64,000 nucleotides of DNA from Altimarinus sp964500515. GTDB lineage: Bacteria; Patescibacteriota; Gracilibacteria; BD1-5; UBA6164. The stretch lies in assembly GCA_964500515.1 (NCBI GenBank), contig CAZCNE010000001.1, positions 167,224-231,223 of the forward strand, given 5' to 3'. Within the stretch, counting starts at the first letter, position 1. Each line of letters begins with the position of its first letter. Made by a program: the position numbers and the translations under genes. A model generated the notes under the pieces. That model made no database searches, was not told the DNA's origin, and saw only the letters and a list, made by a program, of their open reading frames with translations. Below are positions 20,970 through 31,304 of the stretch, one piece after another.

Positions 20970-21317
20970 ATGAAAGAAGAAAGACTAAAAAGGCTTGAAT
21001 GAACAGCTAAAAAAATATTACCAGAAATTATTTTTGAAGAAATAGAAGATGTTGAAAAAATTTTTTGAATAATTACAATTACTAAAATAAAAATAAGTCA
21101 AGATTTGTCATATCTTGATATATATGTAAGTTCTTTCCAAAATATAGATTTACTTACGAAAACTTTGGCAAAACATGCCTACCAAATTCAAAAAAAATTT
21201 AATAAAAAAATTACTCTTTTAAAAACTCCAAAATTTAGGTTTAGATATGATGATTCTTGAGAAAAATTTACAAAAATTGATAATTTGCTTAAAAAAATAC
21301 AAATTGAAAAAAAATAA
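20970..21317 (+). CDS. rbfA: Ribosome-binding factor A
   Basis: A 115-residue KH-like protein of normal length. It has the N-terminal helix KEERLKRLEGTAKKILPEII, the strand ITITKIKISQDLSYLDIYVS, the helix AYQIQKKFNKKITLLKTPKF and RFRYDDSGEKFTKIDNLLKKI, which matches the family end (P.l.F..D.s.e....i..ll..i). It assists maturation of the 16S rRNA 5' region of the 30S subunit. The TAA stop at 21315-21317 is followed with no gap by a Cas12a-type repeat, and trxB begins 30 nt after that repeat. Confidence 0.9.
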
Positions 21318-21336
21318 AATTTCTACTTTTGTAGAT
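21318..21336 (+). repeat. Orphan Cas12a-type direct repeat between rbfA and trxB
   Basis: Nineteen nt, aatttctacttttgtagat, identical to the two repeats beside cas12a. It starts on the base after the rbfA stop codon, exactly as the copy after pyrG does. The 30 nt that follow (the trxB leader) would occupy the spacer position. The repeat may also donate TTGTAG (21329-21334) as a -35 element to a TATATT at 21353-21358, which would make the trxB mRNA nearly leaderless. Confidence 0.85.
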
Positions 21337-21366
21337 ATTTAGCTTTATAATTTATATTAAATTTTT

Positions 21367-22281
21367 ATGAAATACGATCTTATTATAATTTGAACATGAA
21401 GTGCTTGACTTCCAGCTTGAATGTATGCTTCAAGATATAATTTAAAAAATTTGATTATTTGAAGTATGAAATGATGAGCATTAGCAACTTCTCACAAAGT
21501 AGAAAATTATCCTTGAACTATTTCAGCTCCATGAAAAGAAATTATGGATAATTTTTATGAACATGCAAAAAAATCTTGAAGTGAAATTATTCAAGATACA
21601 GTAACAAAAATAGATAAAACTGAAAATTGATTTATAGTAAAAACAGCTTCTCAAAAAGAATTTTATTCAAAATTTATAATTTATGCAACTTGAAATAAAT
21701 ATAAAAAATTAGGTTTTAAATGAGAAAAAGAGTTTTTATGAAAATGAGTAAGTTATTGTGCAACTTGTGATGCTATGTTTTTTAAATGATTAACCGTAGC
21801 AATTGTTTGATGATGAAATACAGCATTAACAGAAGCTCTTTATTTATCTGATATTTGTGCAAAAGTATATTTAATTCATAGAAGAAATGAATTTAGAGCA
21901 GAATCAATTTGGGTAGAAAAAGTTAAACAAACACCAAATATTGAGCTTGTTTTAAACGAAGAAGTTGAAAGTATTTCTTGATCTTTATTTGTTGAACAAA
22001 TTAATTTAAAAAGTGGTAAGAATTTAAAAGCTGATGGGATTTTTATAGCTATATGAAGTGAAACGGATACAAGTATTATAGATCATCTAAACCCAAAAAA
22101 AGATATTGATTGATGTTTGATTGTAGATCAAAGGCAAGAAACTTCAATCAAATGACTTTTTGCTGCTTGAGATGTAACAACAAATAGCAATAAATTTAGA
22201 CAAACTATAATGAGTGCAGCAGAAGGTTGTCTTGCAGCAAATAGTGTGCATGAGGATTTTATAAAAACTTGTGAAAAATAA
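21367..22281 (+). CDS. trxB: Thioredoxin reductase
   Basis: A 304-residue FAD/NADPH enzyme of normal length. FAD-binding DLIIIGTGSAGLPAGMYASR at the start (Gly residues as TGA), redox-active pair in YCATCDAMFF (about residues 133-142), NADPH-binding VAIVGGGNTALTEALYLSD and the C-terminal FAD motif GLFAAGDVTTNSNKFRQTIMSAAEG. It reduces thioredoxin in the cytoplasm. It follows rbfA on the same strand with the orphan Cas12a repeat in between; a terminator hairpin follows. Confidence 0.93.
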
Positions 22282-22304
22282 AAATTATATAAATTTGATT
22301 TAAT

Positions 22305-22340
22305 AAAAACATTGATTATACTATTGTCAATGTTTTTATT
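22305..22340 (+). terminator. Rho-independent terminator after trxB
   Basis: Stem AAAAACATTGA / TCAATGTTTTT with a T-rich tail. Confidence 0.75.
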
Positions 22341-22355
22341 TTTTATATTATTTTT

Positions 22356-23132
22356 ATGTGATTAGAAAAATTAAAAGGAACAATAAAATCATCAATTCAA
22401 GCTTTACCATTGTCTTTGATGTTATTGGTTAATAATGTCTCTGCTATTACTTGTGATATAGTTTCTAGTTCGAGTACAATAATACAAAGACAATGTTGAA
22501 ATTTTACTCATTATACTCATATATGACCTCTTTTTTGAAGACCAGATATTCAAAGAGTACCAAGATCTCCAAGTTTTAATTTTGAGAATAAATATTTAAC
22601 TCGCAAAGAAGATAATAGTTTATCTTTAGTTAATGCAAAATGCAATGGTTTATATGCTGAATACAATTGATTAGATGTTGTATGAACTGCAAAACATTGT
22701 TTTCATGAAAATAACTCTGATGAGCAATCAGTGTTTAAAGATGATATAATAATAGTTGGTAAAAATGAATTTGAAGCAAATACTAAAATAGATTTAGATA
22801 AGTATAAAAAATATAAAATTTGAGTATTAAATAATGTAAACGATTACTTAGGAAAAGAATTTATGGTGGTTTGAACAAGAGGAAATGAAAATTATTCTTT
22901 TAGGTGATATCTTGTAGAGTTATCAATTGATAAAGAAAATTGAATTACAAATTGAGTACTGTATTTTCCTTGTAATGAATTTAAAGACTTTTGATCTACA
23001 AGATGATTTAGTTGAGCGGCAGTTTTTCTTTTTAGAAAATATGATTATGCTGTTGCTGTTTTATCTTGAGAAAAATGAGATGATAAATTATTTATTTCAT
23101 TTTATACTATTAAAACACCATTTGTCAAATAA
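22356..23132 (+). CDS. Secreted trypsin-like serine protease
   Basis: A 258-residue protein with a signal segment (about residues 13-31, IQALPLSLMLLVNNVSA). It has the S1-family His motif GTAKHCF (about residue 113) and, near residue 217, a Ser motif RGFSGAAVF in the position of GDSGGP. An Asp is available between them in the segment with IIIVGKNEFEANTKIDLD. Two Cys pairs may be bridged. The catalytic Ser context (GFSGA) is not canonical, so activity is not certain. An IS30 element lies 10 nt downstream. A plausible role is degradation of host or envelope proteins. Confidence 0.65.
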
Positions 23133-23142
23133 TTAAGGATAG

Positions 23143-24285
23143 AATCTATCACGAAATGCAACTTTTAGGAAAAAGTGATAAACTAAAAGTAATAATAACT
23201 AAAATCGTGATTATGAATAAATGAAATAAACAAATAAAAGAATGGGAATTAATTACAATAGAAATACTTTTGAGAGAATGATATAGTATTCCTAAAATTG
23301 CAAAAGCATTAGGCCGAAGTAAATCAACTATTTACAGATTATTTAAAAATAATAAGATTAAATACAATCAAATCAAACGGAGATATGTATGATGAATGAT
23401 TTGAAAAACTTGAAAAAATATCAAAGATAATCTGATATCCGTTTGAAAAAAGAAAATTATATTTAATTCTAAAATTACTCACAAAAAAAGAATTAAAAGA
23501 AAAAGTATCGCATCAAAACGATACTGTAGAATTAAAATATGATCAAAACTTGAATGATATATTCTTGAAAAAATAAAACAATATTGGTCTCCAGAACAAA
23601 TTGGCTGAAGGTGGAAAATAGAGACTTGAGAATCACTATCAAAAGATACCATCTACAGCCATATATATAATAATCATAGAGAGTTAATTTCAAAATATTT
23701 TCGTAGAAAATGAAAAAAATATCAAAATAGAAGAAAAGAAAAATATCAATTAAATGATAGAAAAATGATTGATGATAGACTAGATATAGTAAATAATAGA
23801 AAAAGAATTTGAGATTGGGAATGAGATACTATAATATGAATTAGATGATGAAATAAAGAAGTAATTTTAACTAATGTTGATAGAAAATCTTGATATTTAC
23901 TTGCAAGAAAAATTAAAGATAAATCCTGAAATTCTGTACTTGAGTGAACTATCAATTTATTTAAAAATATTCCAAAATATAAACAAAAAACTATAACTTA
24001 TGATAATTGAAGAGAATTTTCTGAACACAAAATGATTGAATATTTTACTAATTTAGATGTATTTTTTGCTCATCCATATTGTTCTCGGGAACGATGAACT
24101 AACGAAAATACTAACTGACTTCTTAGGCAATTTTTACCAAAAAAGACTGATTGATAATCAGTCTCTCAAAAAAAATTACAATTTTATGTCAAATTAATAA
24201 ACTCTAGACCTAGAAAAAGGTTAAATTATAAAACTCCTTATGAAATTTTCTTTAACTCTAAAATAGTTGCATTTGACTTTAGATT
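23143..24285 (+). mobile_element. IS30-family insertion sequence
   Basis: About 1.14 kb bounded by imperfect terminal inverted repeats: left AATCTATCACG-AAATGCAACT (from 23143) and right, read inward, AATCTAAAGTC-AAATGCAACT (from 24285). The outer 6 and the inner 10 bases are identical. The right repeat overlaps the last codons of the transposase. I could not identify a certain target-site duplication. The transposase uses TGA for Gly at conserved positions, so the element is adapted to this genetic code. Confidence 0.8.
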
Positions 24286-24289
24286 ATAA
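23213..24289 (+). pseudogene. IS30 transposase with in-frame TAA
   Basis: A 358-residue frame interrupted by one TAA at 24155-24157 (after residue 314). The N-terminal helix-turn-helix reads LLREGYSIPKIAKALGRSKSTIYR. The DDE catalytic core has Asp in IGDWEGDTI (about residue 200), Asp in TYDNGREF (about 264) and Glu in RGTNENTNGLLRQF (about 300), all before the stop. The frame continues after the TAA with NSRPRKRLNYKTPYEIFF, the usual IS30 C-terminus, so the stop is a recent nonsense change that removes the last 44 residues. The truncated product may or may not be active. Confidence 0.85.
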
Positions 24290-24318
24290 AAAGGTATTTA
24301 AATGATAAAATAATTTTT

Positions 24319-25044
24319 TTAATAATTTAATACTAAATTTACTTTTTCTCAAACAATTCACAAATCTTCATAATTAAATTTCAAAACTTTTGCTAAAGTT
24401 ATAGGAAGAATATGTTCTTGAATTATTTGTTTTTCTAGAAAATCTGTGTATTTGTAAAACCCCTTTGGTCCACTTTGTAAAGGAGAAATAGTTATATAAA
24501 TTCAAGCAATACTTCACCTATTGATTCATTTATAAAGAGATTTTACTTGTCAAGCTTCTCTTATCGGTGGAACAAAAAAGATTTCTTTTCACATTTTTTT
24601 ATAATCACTTCATCTCCACATAAGATTTTCTATATTTACTGATGCTGAAATATAAGGAATTTGATAATCAACTTTATAACAATTTATACTTTCATCAAAA
24701 AATCAAAGTTCACTATAATATTTTTCAAGTAATTCAATTTCTTCTTTAAGAGTTATTCAAATTATATGAGTTTTTTCTTTATTTTTTATAGCATTTTCAA
24801 AAATTTCAGTAAAAATTTCAAGTTCATCTTTTGGTGAATAAACTTCACTCCACATAGCAGGATGGATTTTTACTTTTTCAAGTAAATTATTATTTTTCTT
24901 TTTTTCAAGAAAATCTTTCATAAATATAATTTTTGTTCACTCTGACTTTATTCAAACTGAAAAATCATAAATTTCAAACAAAAATTTATCATCAAAATAA
25001 TTAGAATCAATATCTATGATTTTATCTTTAAATACTTGTTTCAA
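24319..25044 (-). CDS. Hypothetical protein
   Basis: A 241-residue soluble protein; family not recognised. Start is taken as TTG at 25042-25044 because an in-frame TAA lies 12 nt upstream and the first in-frame ATG would cut into a conserved-looking beta segment. Visible features: an N-terminal acidic strand region, KKKNNNLLEKVKIHPAMWSE, a central alpha/beta part with THIIGITLKEEIELLEKYY, and a C-terminal part with FFVPPIREAGQVKSLYKG. No signal peptide or membrane helix. It is convergent with the IS30 element, whose right end is 33 nt away. Confidence 0.55.
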
Positions 25045-25093
25045 TAGGAAAGATTAAAAAATTAACAAATTATGTATTAACAAATTTACTTTT

Positions 25094-25255
25094 CTAATCT
25101 AAGATATTTCAAGTTTGCTCTTTTGTTGGATCTTCAATATCTTTTTTGAATCTATCTTCAAATTCTTCAGATTTAGTATATCTTCAATCAAAAAGATTTG
25201 ATACATCTTGCATTTGTTTTATATTAAGCTCTTGTGTATTATTTTTTAATTCCAT
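25094..25255 (-). CDS. Small acidic hypothetical protein
   Basis: A 53-residue soluble protein, MELKNNTQELNIKQMQDVSN at the start and KKDIEDPTKEQTGNILD at the end, terminating in TAG. Mostly helical and charged, no family recognised. It is embedded in a run of minus-strand genes (rnhB-queH fusion upstream, hypothetical protein downstream) and probably co-transcribed with them. Being short, it is supported only by frame openness across two TGA codons and by its ATG. Confidence 0.4.
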
Positions 25256-25289
25256 ACTAATTTGTTATAAGATAATAGTAAAATTATTT

Positions 25290-25478
25290 TTAATTTTCCA
25301 GTATAAAAAACACATTCTGTTCACTCTTTTCTATAATTTCAGATGGAGTAATTCATTTTCATCTAAGTAAATAAAAATTATGCTCTCAATGCATATTAAT
25401 TCACTCTTGTGTATTTTTTACTCATTTTTTTCAATTTGAAAGAGGCTCAAATAAGTCATTGATTTCATTTAATCACAT
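25290..25478 (-). CDS. Small conserved-looking protein
   Basis: A 62-residue frame from ATG (MGLNEINDLFEPLSNGKKG) to TAA; it can be extended to 78 residues with a TTG at 25524-25526 (FENNINYSLINKY added), and the extension has similar composition. The C-terminal half contains HNFYLLRGKGITPSEIIEK and ends NVFFILEN. No family recognised. Six Gly are TGA, which would not be expected in a random frame. It lies 46-94 nt downstream of the rnhB-queH fusion on the same strand. The exact start is unresolved. Confidence 0.45.
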
Positions 25479-25571
25479 ATATTTATTTATTAAAGAATAA
25501 TTTATATTATTTTCAAAAATTCCCAAACTCCCTTTATCAAGGGAAAAATACTTTTACACTTTTCAACTTTT

Positions 25572-26741
25572 TTACTTTTTATCTTTCTTACTGTATACAC
25601 ATCAACAATAATTTTGCCTATAAATTTTGTACTTGACAGTATAATCAATACTTCTTTTAAATCAATCATTTTTTTTGAAATCTATAAAAAGAAATTCTTC
25701 TTTATTTTTATTATTATATTTTTCTCAAATTTTAAATATTTTTTCTAAGTCTTTGTGCGGAGAAATTGTTAGAGTTGTTGTCCAATACTGAATTCAAAGT
25801 TTTTTTGCTTCTTTTAAACTTCTTTCGAGTCTTAAATCATAGCAAATTGTGCATCTTTCTCATTTTTCTTTGCATTTTTCATATCATCTAATTTTCTCAA
25901 AATATTTTTTTGTATCATATTCTCATTCTATAAATGGAATTTTTTCTATCTCACAAACTTTTTTAAAAGCTTTTAATCTTTTATTATACTCACTTTTTGG
26001 ATGAATATTTGGATCATACCAAAAACAAGTTATATTATAATCTTTTTTTAAGTCAATAATAGGAATTGTCGCATCAGGTCAACAACAAACATGAAGTAAA
26101 AGCTTGGGTTTTTCTTCAAGTATTTTTTTTATTGGTTTATAAGTTATTCTATGAATTCAAGTGATTTTATCTTTTCAGCTTAAATAATTTTGGTGTTTTT
26201 TTGTTCAGTATCATTTGTGATTTGTAAGACAAAGTTCAGGATAAAGTAGGGAATAAGTATAAATTAATTTATCTCTAAATACTTTTGCTATTATTGAAGC
26301 TGCTCAGATTTCAGTTACTTTTGAATCTCACTTTATTATATAAATAGGTTTTTTTTCTAATTCTTCAAAACTGTAATTATCTTTTCAATCAATTAAAACT
26401 TCGATATTTCAAACTGAATTTTTCTTTATTTTTCTTAAAAGTTCAAGCAAAGCTCTTCTCATTGCTTCTTTGTTTGCTTCCCTTATATTTATTTGATCAA
26501 TAATATAATTATCAACAACTCAAACTCAAAACTGTACTTTTGGATTTTCTCAAATTGAAAGTTTTATAAGTTCTTCAAAAATTTCTTCTCTTTTTTTTTC
26601 TGTAAGTTTTTTACTATCAGTTATTTTTTCCAAAATTTTTTTTGGAATATTTCAAGAAAAAGTCAAAGCACAAGCTACAACTGGACCAAGCCAAGGTCAT
26701 CTTCAGGCTTCGTCTATTCATATTTTAATTTTATTTTTCAT
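25572..26741 (-). CDS. RNase HII fused to epoxyqueuosine reductase QueH
   Basis: A 389-residue protein joining two enzymes. Residues 1 to about 200 are RNase HII: IGIDEAGRGPWLGPVVACAL with the catalytic Asp-Glu, ITDSKKLTEKKREEIFEEL, the second Asp in VLIDGKDNYSF, and VTEIGAASIIAKVFRDK. It removes ribonucleotides and RNA-DNA hybrids. From about residue 210 it is QueH (DUF208): KPKLLLHVCCGPDA, GERCTICYDLRLERSLKEA, TTTLTISPHKD, and YRQNYCGCVYSKKDK, keeping the Cys pairs that bind the iron-sulfur cluster and metal. QueH makes queuosine from epoxyqueuosine in tRNA. No stop or start separates the parts. I know of no functional link between the two reactions. Confidence 0.88.
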
Positions 26742-26770
26742 GGTTAGGAACTAAATAAAAAATTTATTTT

Positions 26771-27049
26771 TTAATTTTTGTTTGAAAATCAAAACATTAT
26801 TTTGAATCAAAATTTATCTTTGTTTTTAAGTTTTATTCAATCTTTACTTGATAAAATAAGCATTTTTTTCAAAAATTGTCATCTAAAGTAAAAATCTCTT
26901 ATTTTTTCAAGTTTTTTCCATCATAATCATCTTGTTTCTTTATTTCATTCTTCAATTTCATAAGACAATCAAATCCAATTTCATTTTCATAAAACTAGTG
27001 AAATTCAAATTTCATTGTAAATTGTTTTCATAAACTTGTTTTTAATCAT
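26771..27049 (-). CDS. Hypothetical protein overlapping the PH-domain gene
   Basis: A 92-residue basic protein, family not recognised. The ATG at 27047-27049 overlaps the end of the upstream gene by 8 nt, which suggests translational coupling; a second in-frame ATG (27029-27031) would give MKTIYNEIGISLVLGKGN. It contains WKKLEKIRDFYFRGQFLKK and no membrane segment. Nine TGA codons are read as Gly. It precedes the rnhB-queH fusion by 30 nt on the same strand, so they are likely one transcript. Confidence 0.5.
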
Positions 27050-27632
27050 CACTATTTATAACACAAATATTTAGAATTCTTTGTCTAACTTCACCTGGTT
27101 TATAAACATATGAAATTTTAGTTTTTCAAGCTTGACTTCTTCAAGCCTCTCTTTTTTCTGATCATAGTGATAAATCAGTATAAATTTCTACGGTTCAATA
27201 TCAAAAAATATTTCCTAGTATTCAATTTCTTGTTGCAATAATTGATCTTATTTTTTCAGCTGGTAAATCTTTGAAATCAGAATTAAAAAGTCATTTTTGT
27301 TTGTAAGTAAAAATTCATCTTGGTGTAATTATCGAAAAATCATATTTGTAATCTATAAAAATATTGAAAACTTTATAAAATAAAACAATTGAAATAACTG
27401 AAATTCAAATAAAAATAACCCAAAATAAATATGTTGATTCTTGTAAACTAAAAGCCAATAAATAAACAGCAAATGCAAAAATACTGAAAAGAGTGAAAGG
27501 TATAAGTCAATTTATAAGAAAATAAAAAACATTTCTTTCAAGAGGATAAATATTTTCTTTTCAGAATCTTTTTATTGCTGCGTCAATTTCTCTTTTTTTT
27601 GTATTAGTATCAAAATTATTAAATATTTTCAT
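27042..27632 (-). CDS. Membrane protein with bacterial PH domain (YdbS-like)
   Basis: A 196-residue protein: Glu/Lys-rich start, two membrane helices (about residues 38-62 and 68-92) forming a hairpin, then a PH-like beta domain with YKYDFSIITPRGIFTYKQKG and ILGNIFGYGTVEIYTD. The IxxxxG.LG..FGYGxxxI pattern is the mark of bPH2/YdbS proteins. These are membrane-linked domains of poorly known role. The end overlaps the next gene. Confidence 0.75.
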
Positions 27633-27697
27633 AAATTTGTTATAAATAATATTTAAAATTATACAGAAACTTATTTTTTTACAAAATAAAATTTTTT

Positions 27698-29437
27698 TTA
27701 AAATCAACTTTGAAGTTTTAGCATTTTTTTGTATTTTCAATTTAGTTTTATCAATTCTTGATGTGTTCAATCTTCAATAATTTTTCCATTTTCTATATAA
27801 ACAATTCTATCAGCATCTTTTACAGTTTGAAGTCTGTGAGCAATTATTATAACAGTTTTTCATACAAATAAGTTTGAAAGAGCTTTTGTTATTTCTTCTT
27901 CATTAAAACTATCCATAGCCGAAGTTGGTTCATCTAAAAAAATAATTTCTGGATTTTTTAACATAATTTTTGCAATAGCCAATCTTTGTTTTTGTCATCA
28001 ACTAAGTCTTATTCATCTTTCTCAAATCTCTGTATCAATTCATTTTTCATAATTATAAATAAAATCGCATCTTGATTCTTTCAAAACTCTTTTTATTTCT
28101 TTATCACTTATTTCTCTTTCTACTGCATAAGTTAAATTTTCATAAATTGTTCAGTCAAATATTGAAGGGTCTTGTGTTAAATATCAGATTTTTTTAAAAT
28201 ATGTTTTTAGTGCTAAGTTTCATAAATTTTGTCAATCAATAAGTATTTCTCAAGAATTTTGTTTTATATAAGCTGACAATAATTTTACTAATGTTGTTTT
28301 TCATCATCAACTAGGTCAAACTAATGCTAATTTTTTTCAGGCTTCAATTTTTAAATTAAAATTTTCAAAAATATAATTTTTATTGTATTTGAAACTTAAA
28401 TTTTTTATTTTGATTTCTCAATTTTTAAATTTAAATTCTTTTCATTCTTCAAATCATTTTATTTTTGGTGCAATATCCATAAAATCCCAAAATTTTTCTA
28501 CATCAACAAATATATTTGTGAAATCTATATACAAAAATAAAAATCTATTTAATATTTGATCAAAAATATATGAAATTGACATAAGAGCAACAAATTCTCA
28601 AAGGTTAATTATTCATCAAAAAAGTCAGAATCAAAAAACCAATAAAATAAAAACTTTGCTTCAATCAACAATAAATTTGGATAAAATTGTTGTCCAAACT
28701 CATAAATCTCTAAGTTTAAAGTTTATTCTTTTATTTTCATTTAAAGATTCTGATAATTTTTTAGTTTCTTCATCTCATTTATCATTTTGTAAAATCTCAA
28801 ATTTTGACATAAGTATTTTTACAAAAAATCTAGATTGAGCTATATTTACATTTTTTCTTTCTAATCTTAGATTTTTTGCAATTTTTTGTAAAACAAAAGT
28901 TATATAAAAAGTAATTGAAAAAAGCAAAATCAAAACTATAGCATAATAAAAATTTATACTTGCTATGAATATAAATGAAAAAATCATCATAATTATTCAA
29001 GGAAATACATCTTCTAAAAATCTATTGAGTAAATCAATCCAAGAGTGAATTCATTTATCAGTCAAAGCAATAAGTCTTCATGTTCCTTGTTTTTCTATAT
29101 AATTATTATCTAAATATAAATATTTTGGAATAAATTTTTTATACATATATTTTCTTAATTCAGGCCAAATTGTCGCATGAGTCCATTTTCTTGTAAAATA
29201 TATTATTAAATAATTTAAAATAATAATTATCAAAAGTATAGAAATTTTTATGACGATATCTTGATTTCAAGAATTTGTTAATTCGTTTGTAATTTCTTTT
29301 ATCAAATATACAATAAAAATATTTACTACACTTGTAATTGTTATAGGAATTAGAGCCTTTCAAACGATTTTTTTATTATCAATTAATGGACTAAAAAAAC
29401 TATTTAAAAAACTTAAAAAAGAATCTTTTGATTTCAT
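27698..29437 (-). CDS. ABC exporter, fused membrane and ATPase domains
   Basis: A 579-residue half-transporter of the MsbA/lipid-peptide exporter type. The N-terminal 330 residues carry about five or six membrane helices. The nucleotide-binding domain has Walker A GPSGGGKTTLVKLL (about residue 370, four Gly from TGA), Q-loop YLTQDPSIF, signature LSGGQKQRLAIAKIML (about 475), Walker B IIFLDEPTSAMD and switch His in IIAHRLQT. It would work as a homodimer to export lipids, peptides or drugs; the substrate cannot be told from sequence. It reads away from the TPR gene at 29568. Confidence 0.9.
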
Positions 29438-29567
29438 AAAACCATATTTTAAAAACTATTTTTATTATACATAAATTATCTCAAAATAAAAATTGATTTT
29501 TTGTGAATTATACTTAAACTTTATAAAAAATTAAAGAATTTTATTTAATTAATTTTTATTTATAAAT

Positions 29568-30089
29568 ATGTTGGATCCGGTTAAAGATATAATTTTAAAA
29601 GTTGAAGATTTAAAACAAAGCAATAATTTTAAAGAAGCTTTGAAAACATTGAAAGATGCTATCATAAATTATAGTGATGATTATAGAATATATGAAGAAA
29701 TTTCTGATATTTATTTGTATGAAGGAAATTTACTACAAGCTTTAAAAGCTGTTAATTTTGCTTTAAGCTTAAATAAAGACTCTGCAACGTGAAATTATCT
29801 AAAATGATTTATTTTACTCTCAAACAATAAATTAAAAGATGCAATTAAATATTTGGAAAAATCAAATTTACTTATATGAAATAATTCTGAAGTATTAAGA
29901 AATTTATGATGGGCTTATTCTCTAGTTTGAGAAAAAGAAAAAGGTATATTTATCTTAAAAAGAGCTTTAAATATTTCTCCTTGAGATGAACTTATTACTG
30001 AAGATTTGGCTATGGCTCTTATAGGTTCTTGAAATATAAAAGATTGAAATCACCTTTTATCAAGTATATGAAAAAATTTTAAGAAATAG
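29568..30089 (+). CDS. Tetratricopeptide repeat protein
   Basis: A 173-residue all-helical protein with about four TPR units, for example FKEALKTLKDAIINYSDDYR, LLQALKAVNFALSLNKDSA, LKDAIKYLEKSNLLIGNNSE and KEKGIFILKRALNISPGDE. TPRs mediate protein-protein contacts. It lacks a signal peptide and is 12 nt upstream of the FtsA/PilM-like gene, so it may work with that actin-fold protein. First gene of a plus-strand run that leads into murA and prsW. Confidence 0.75.
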
Positions 30090-30101
30090 CTTTTTTTAAA
30101 A

Positions 30102-31280
30102 ATGTTTAAAAAAGAATTATTATGAATTGATAATATAGCTTTGATAGATATATGAAGCTACAAAATAAAAATTGCCAAATGTAGTTTTAAAAAATGAGAA
30201 ATTGAAATAATTTCCTATGCAGAAAAAAGGCAAGAACAAGATATAATTGTTAATTGAGAGATAAGTGATATTTCACTGTTGTGTGAAAATATAAAAATAG
30301 CATTAAAAAAAGTAGATCCTAAAAATGAAATTAAACAAATAATTATTAATTCAGTTACTTCAGATATTTTTTTGACGTCTTCAAAAGTTATTTATGAAAG
30401 AGAAAAATTTATTGATAAATTAAAAAAAGAAGAAATTTTTCGTATTGTAAAAGAAAAAGAAATAGAATGTTTGGAAAAAGGTTTAAAGTACATAAAAAGC
30501 AAAACTCCATATATAAAAGATGATTTAAGAATTCTTTTAAGTAATATAAATAATATTTTGATTGATAACAAAGAAGTTTCTGATTTATTTTGAAAAACAT
30601 GAAAAACTATTAATTTATCTTTTACAAATATTTTTATTCCAAACTCAAAGTTTGAAGTAGTTGAAACTATAGAAAAACTGTTAAATAAAGAAATTATTTC
30701 AATTATTCCTGAAGAATATAGTATAACAAAATTATTTAATCAAGATAAAGATATTGTAGTTATAAGTATTTGAAATCTTAGCACATATATTTCAATAAAA
30801 AAATGATACGAAGTTTTGTGAACTACAAAAATCAATATTTGAATGAATGATTTATTTAAGAAAATAAAAGAAAAAAAATTAATTCCAACAGAAAAAATTA
30901 TCAAAGATTTGGATAATGATTTTTTTGAAGAAAAAGAATTTTTTTTAGCAGCATTAAAAGATTGCATTATTGTTGGATTACAAGAATTGGTTTGATGAAA
31001 AATATGTCCAAGTAATTTTTTTATTACATGATGAGGATGAAAATCAAATTTTATAAAAGATTTTATTATAAATATAGATTTTCCTTGAAATGGTATAAAA
31101 ATGATAAAAAAAACATATTTTACTTCTCCTGATTTTAATTTAAGTAAAAAAGATAAAGAAAAAATATGAATTGATAATTTTGGTCTTTTATCTATGATAT
31201 TTGTAGCATATAAGATGTTTTATGATGAGCAAACAGTTATAAAAGATATTTTAAAAGAAGTTGTAAATGAAATAGAATAA
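30102..31280 (+). CDS. FtsA/PilM-like actin-fold ATPase
   Basis: A 392-residue protein. Phosphate 1 motif ALIDIGSYKIKIAK (residues about 13-26), phosphate 2 motif IVVISIGNLSTYISIKKG (about 219-236) and adenosine motif FFITGGGGKSNFIKDF (about 306). These are the FtsA/MreB/PilM actin-fold signatures. Because murA follows directly and an ftsQ-like gene exists in the window, FtsA (tether of FtsZ) is the favoured role. PilM is the alternative, since the pilus operon at 8.5 kb lacks a PilM gene. No amphipathic C-terminal membrane helix typical of FtsA is obvious. Confidence 0.7.
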
Positions 31281-31304
31281 ATTTATTTTTTTAAAAAATG
31301 TTAT

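Noticed and set aside
25505..25683. Frame MIDLKEVLIILSSTK on the minus strand (55 residues)
   Set aside because: It overlaps the QueH C-terminus in another frame, has no TGA codons and no context of a real gene.
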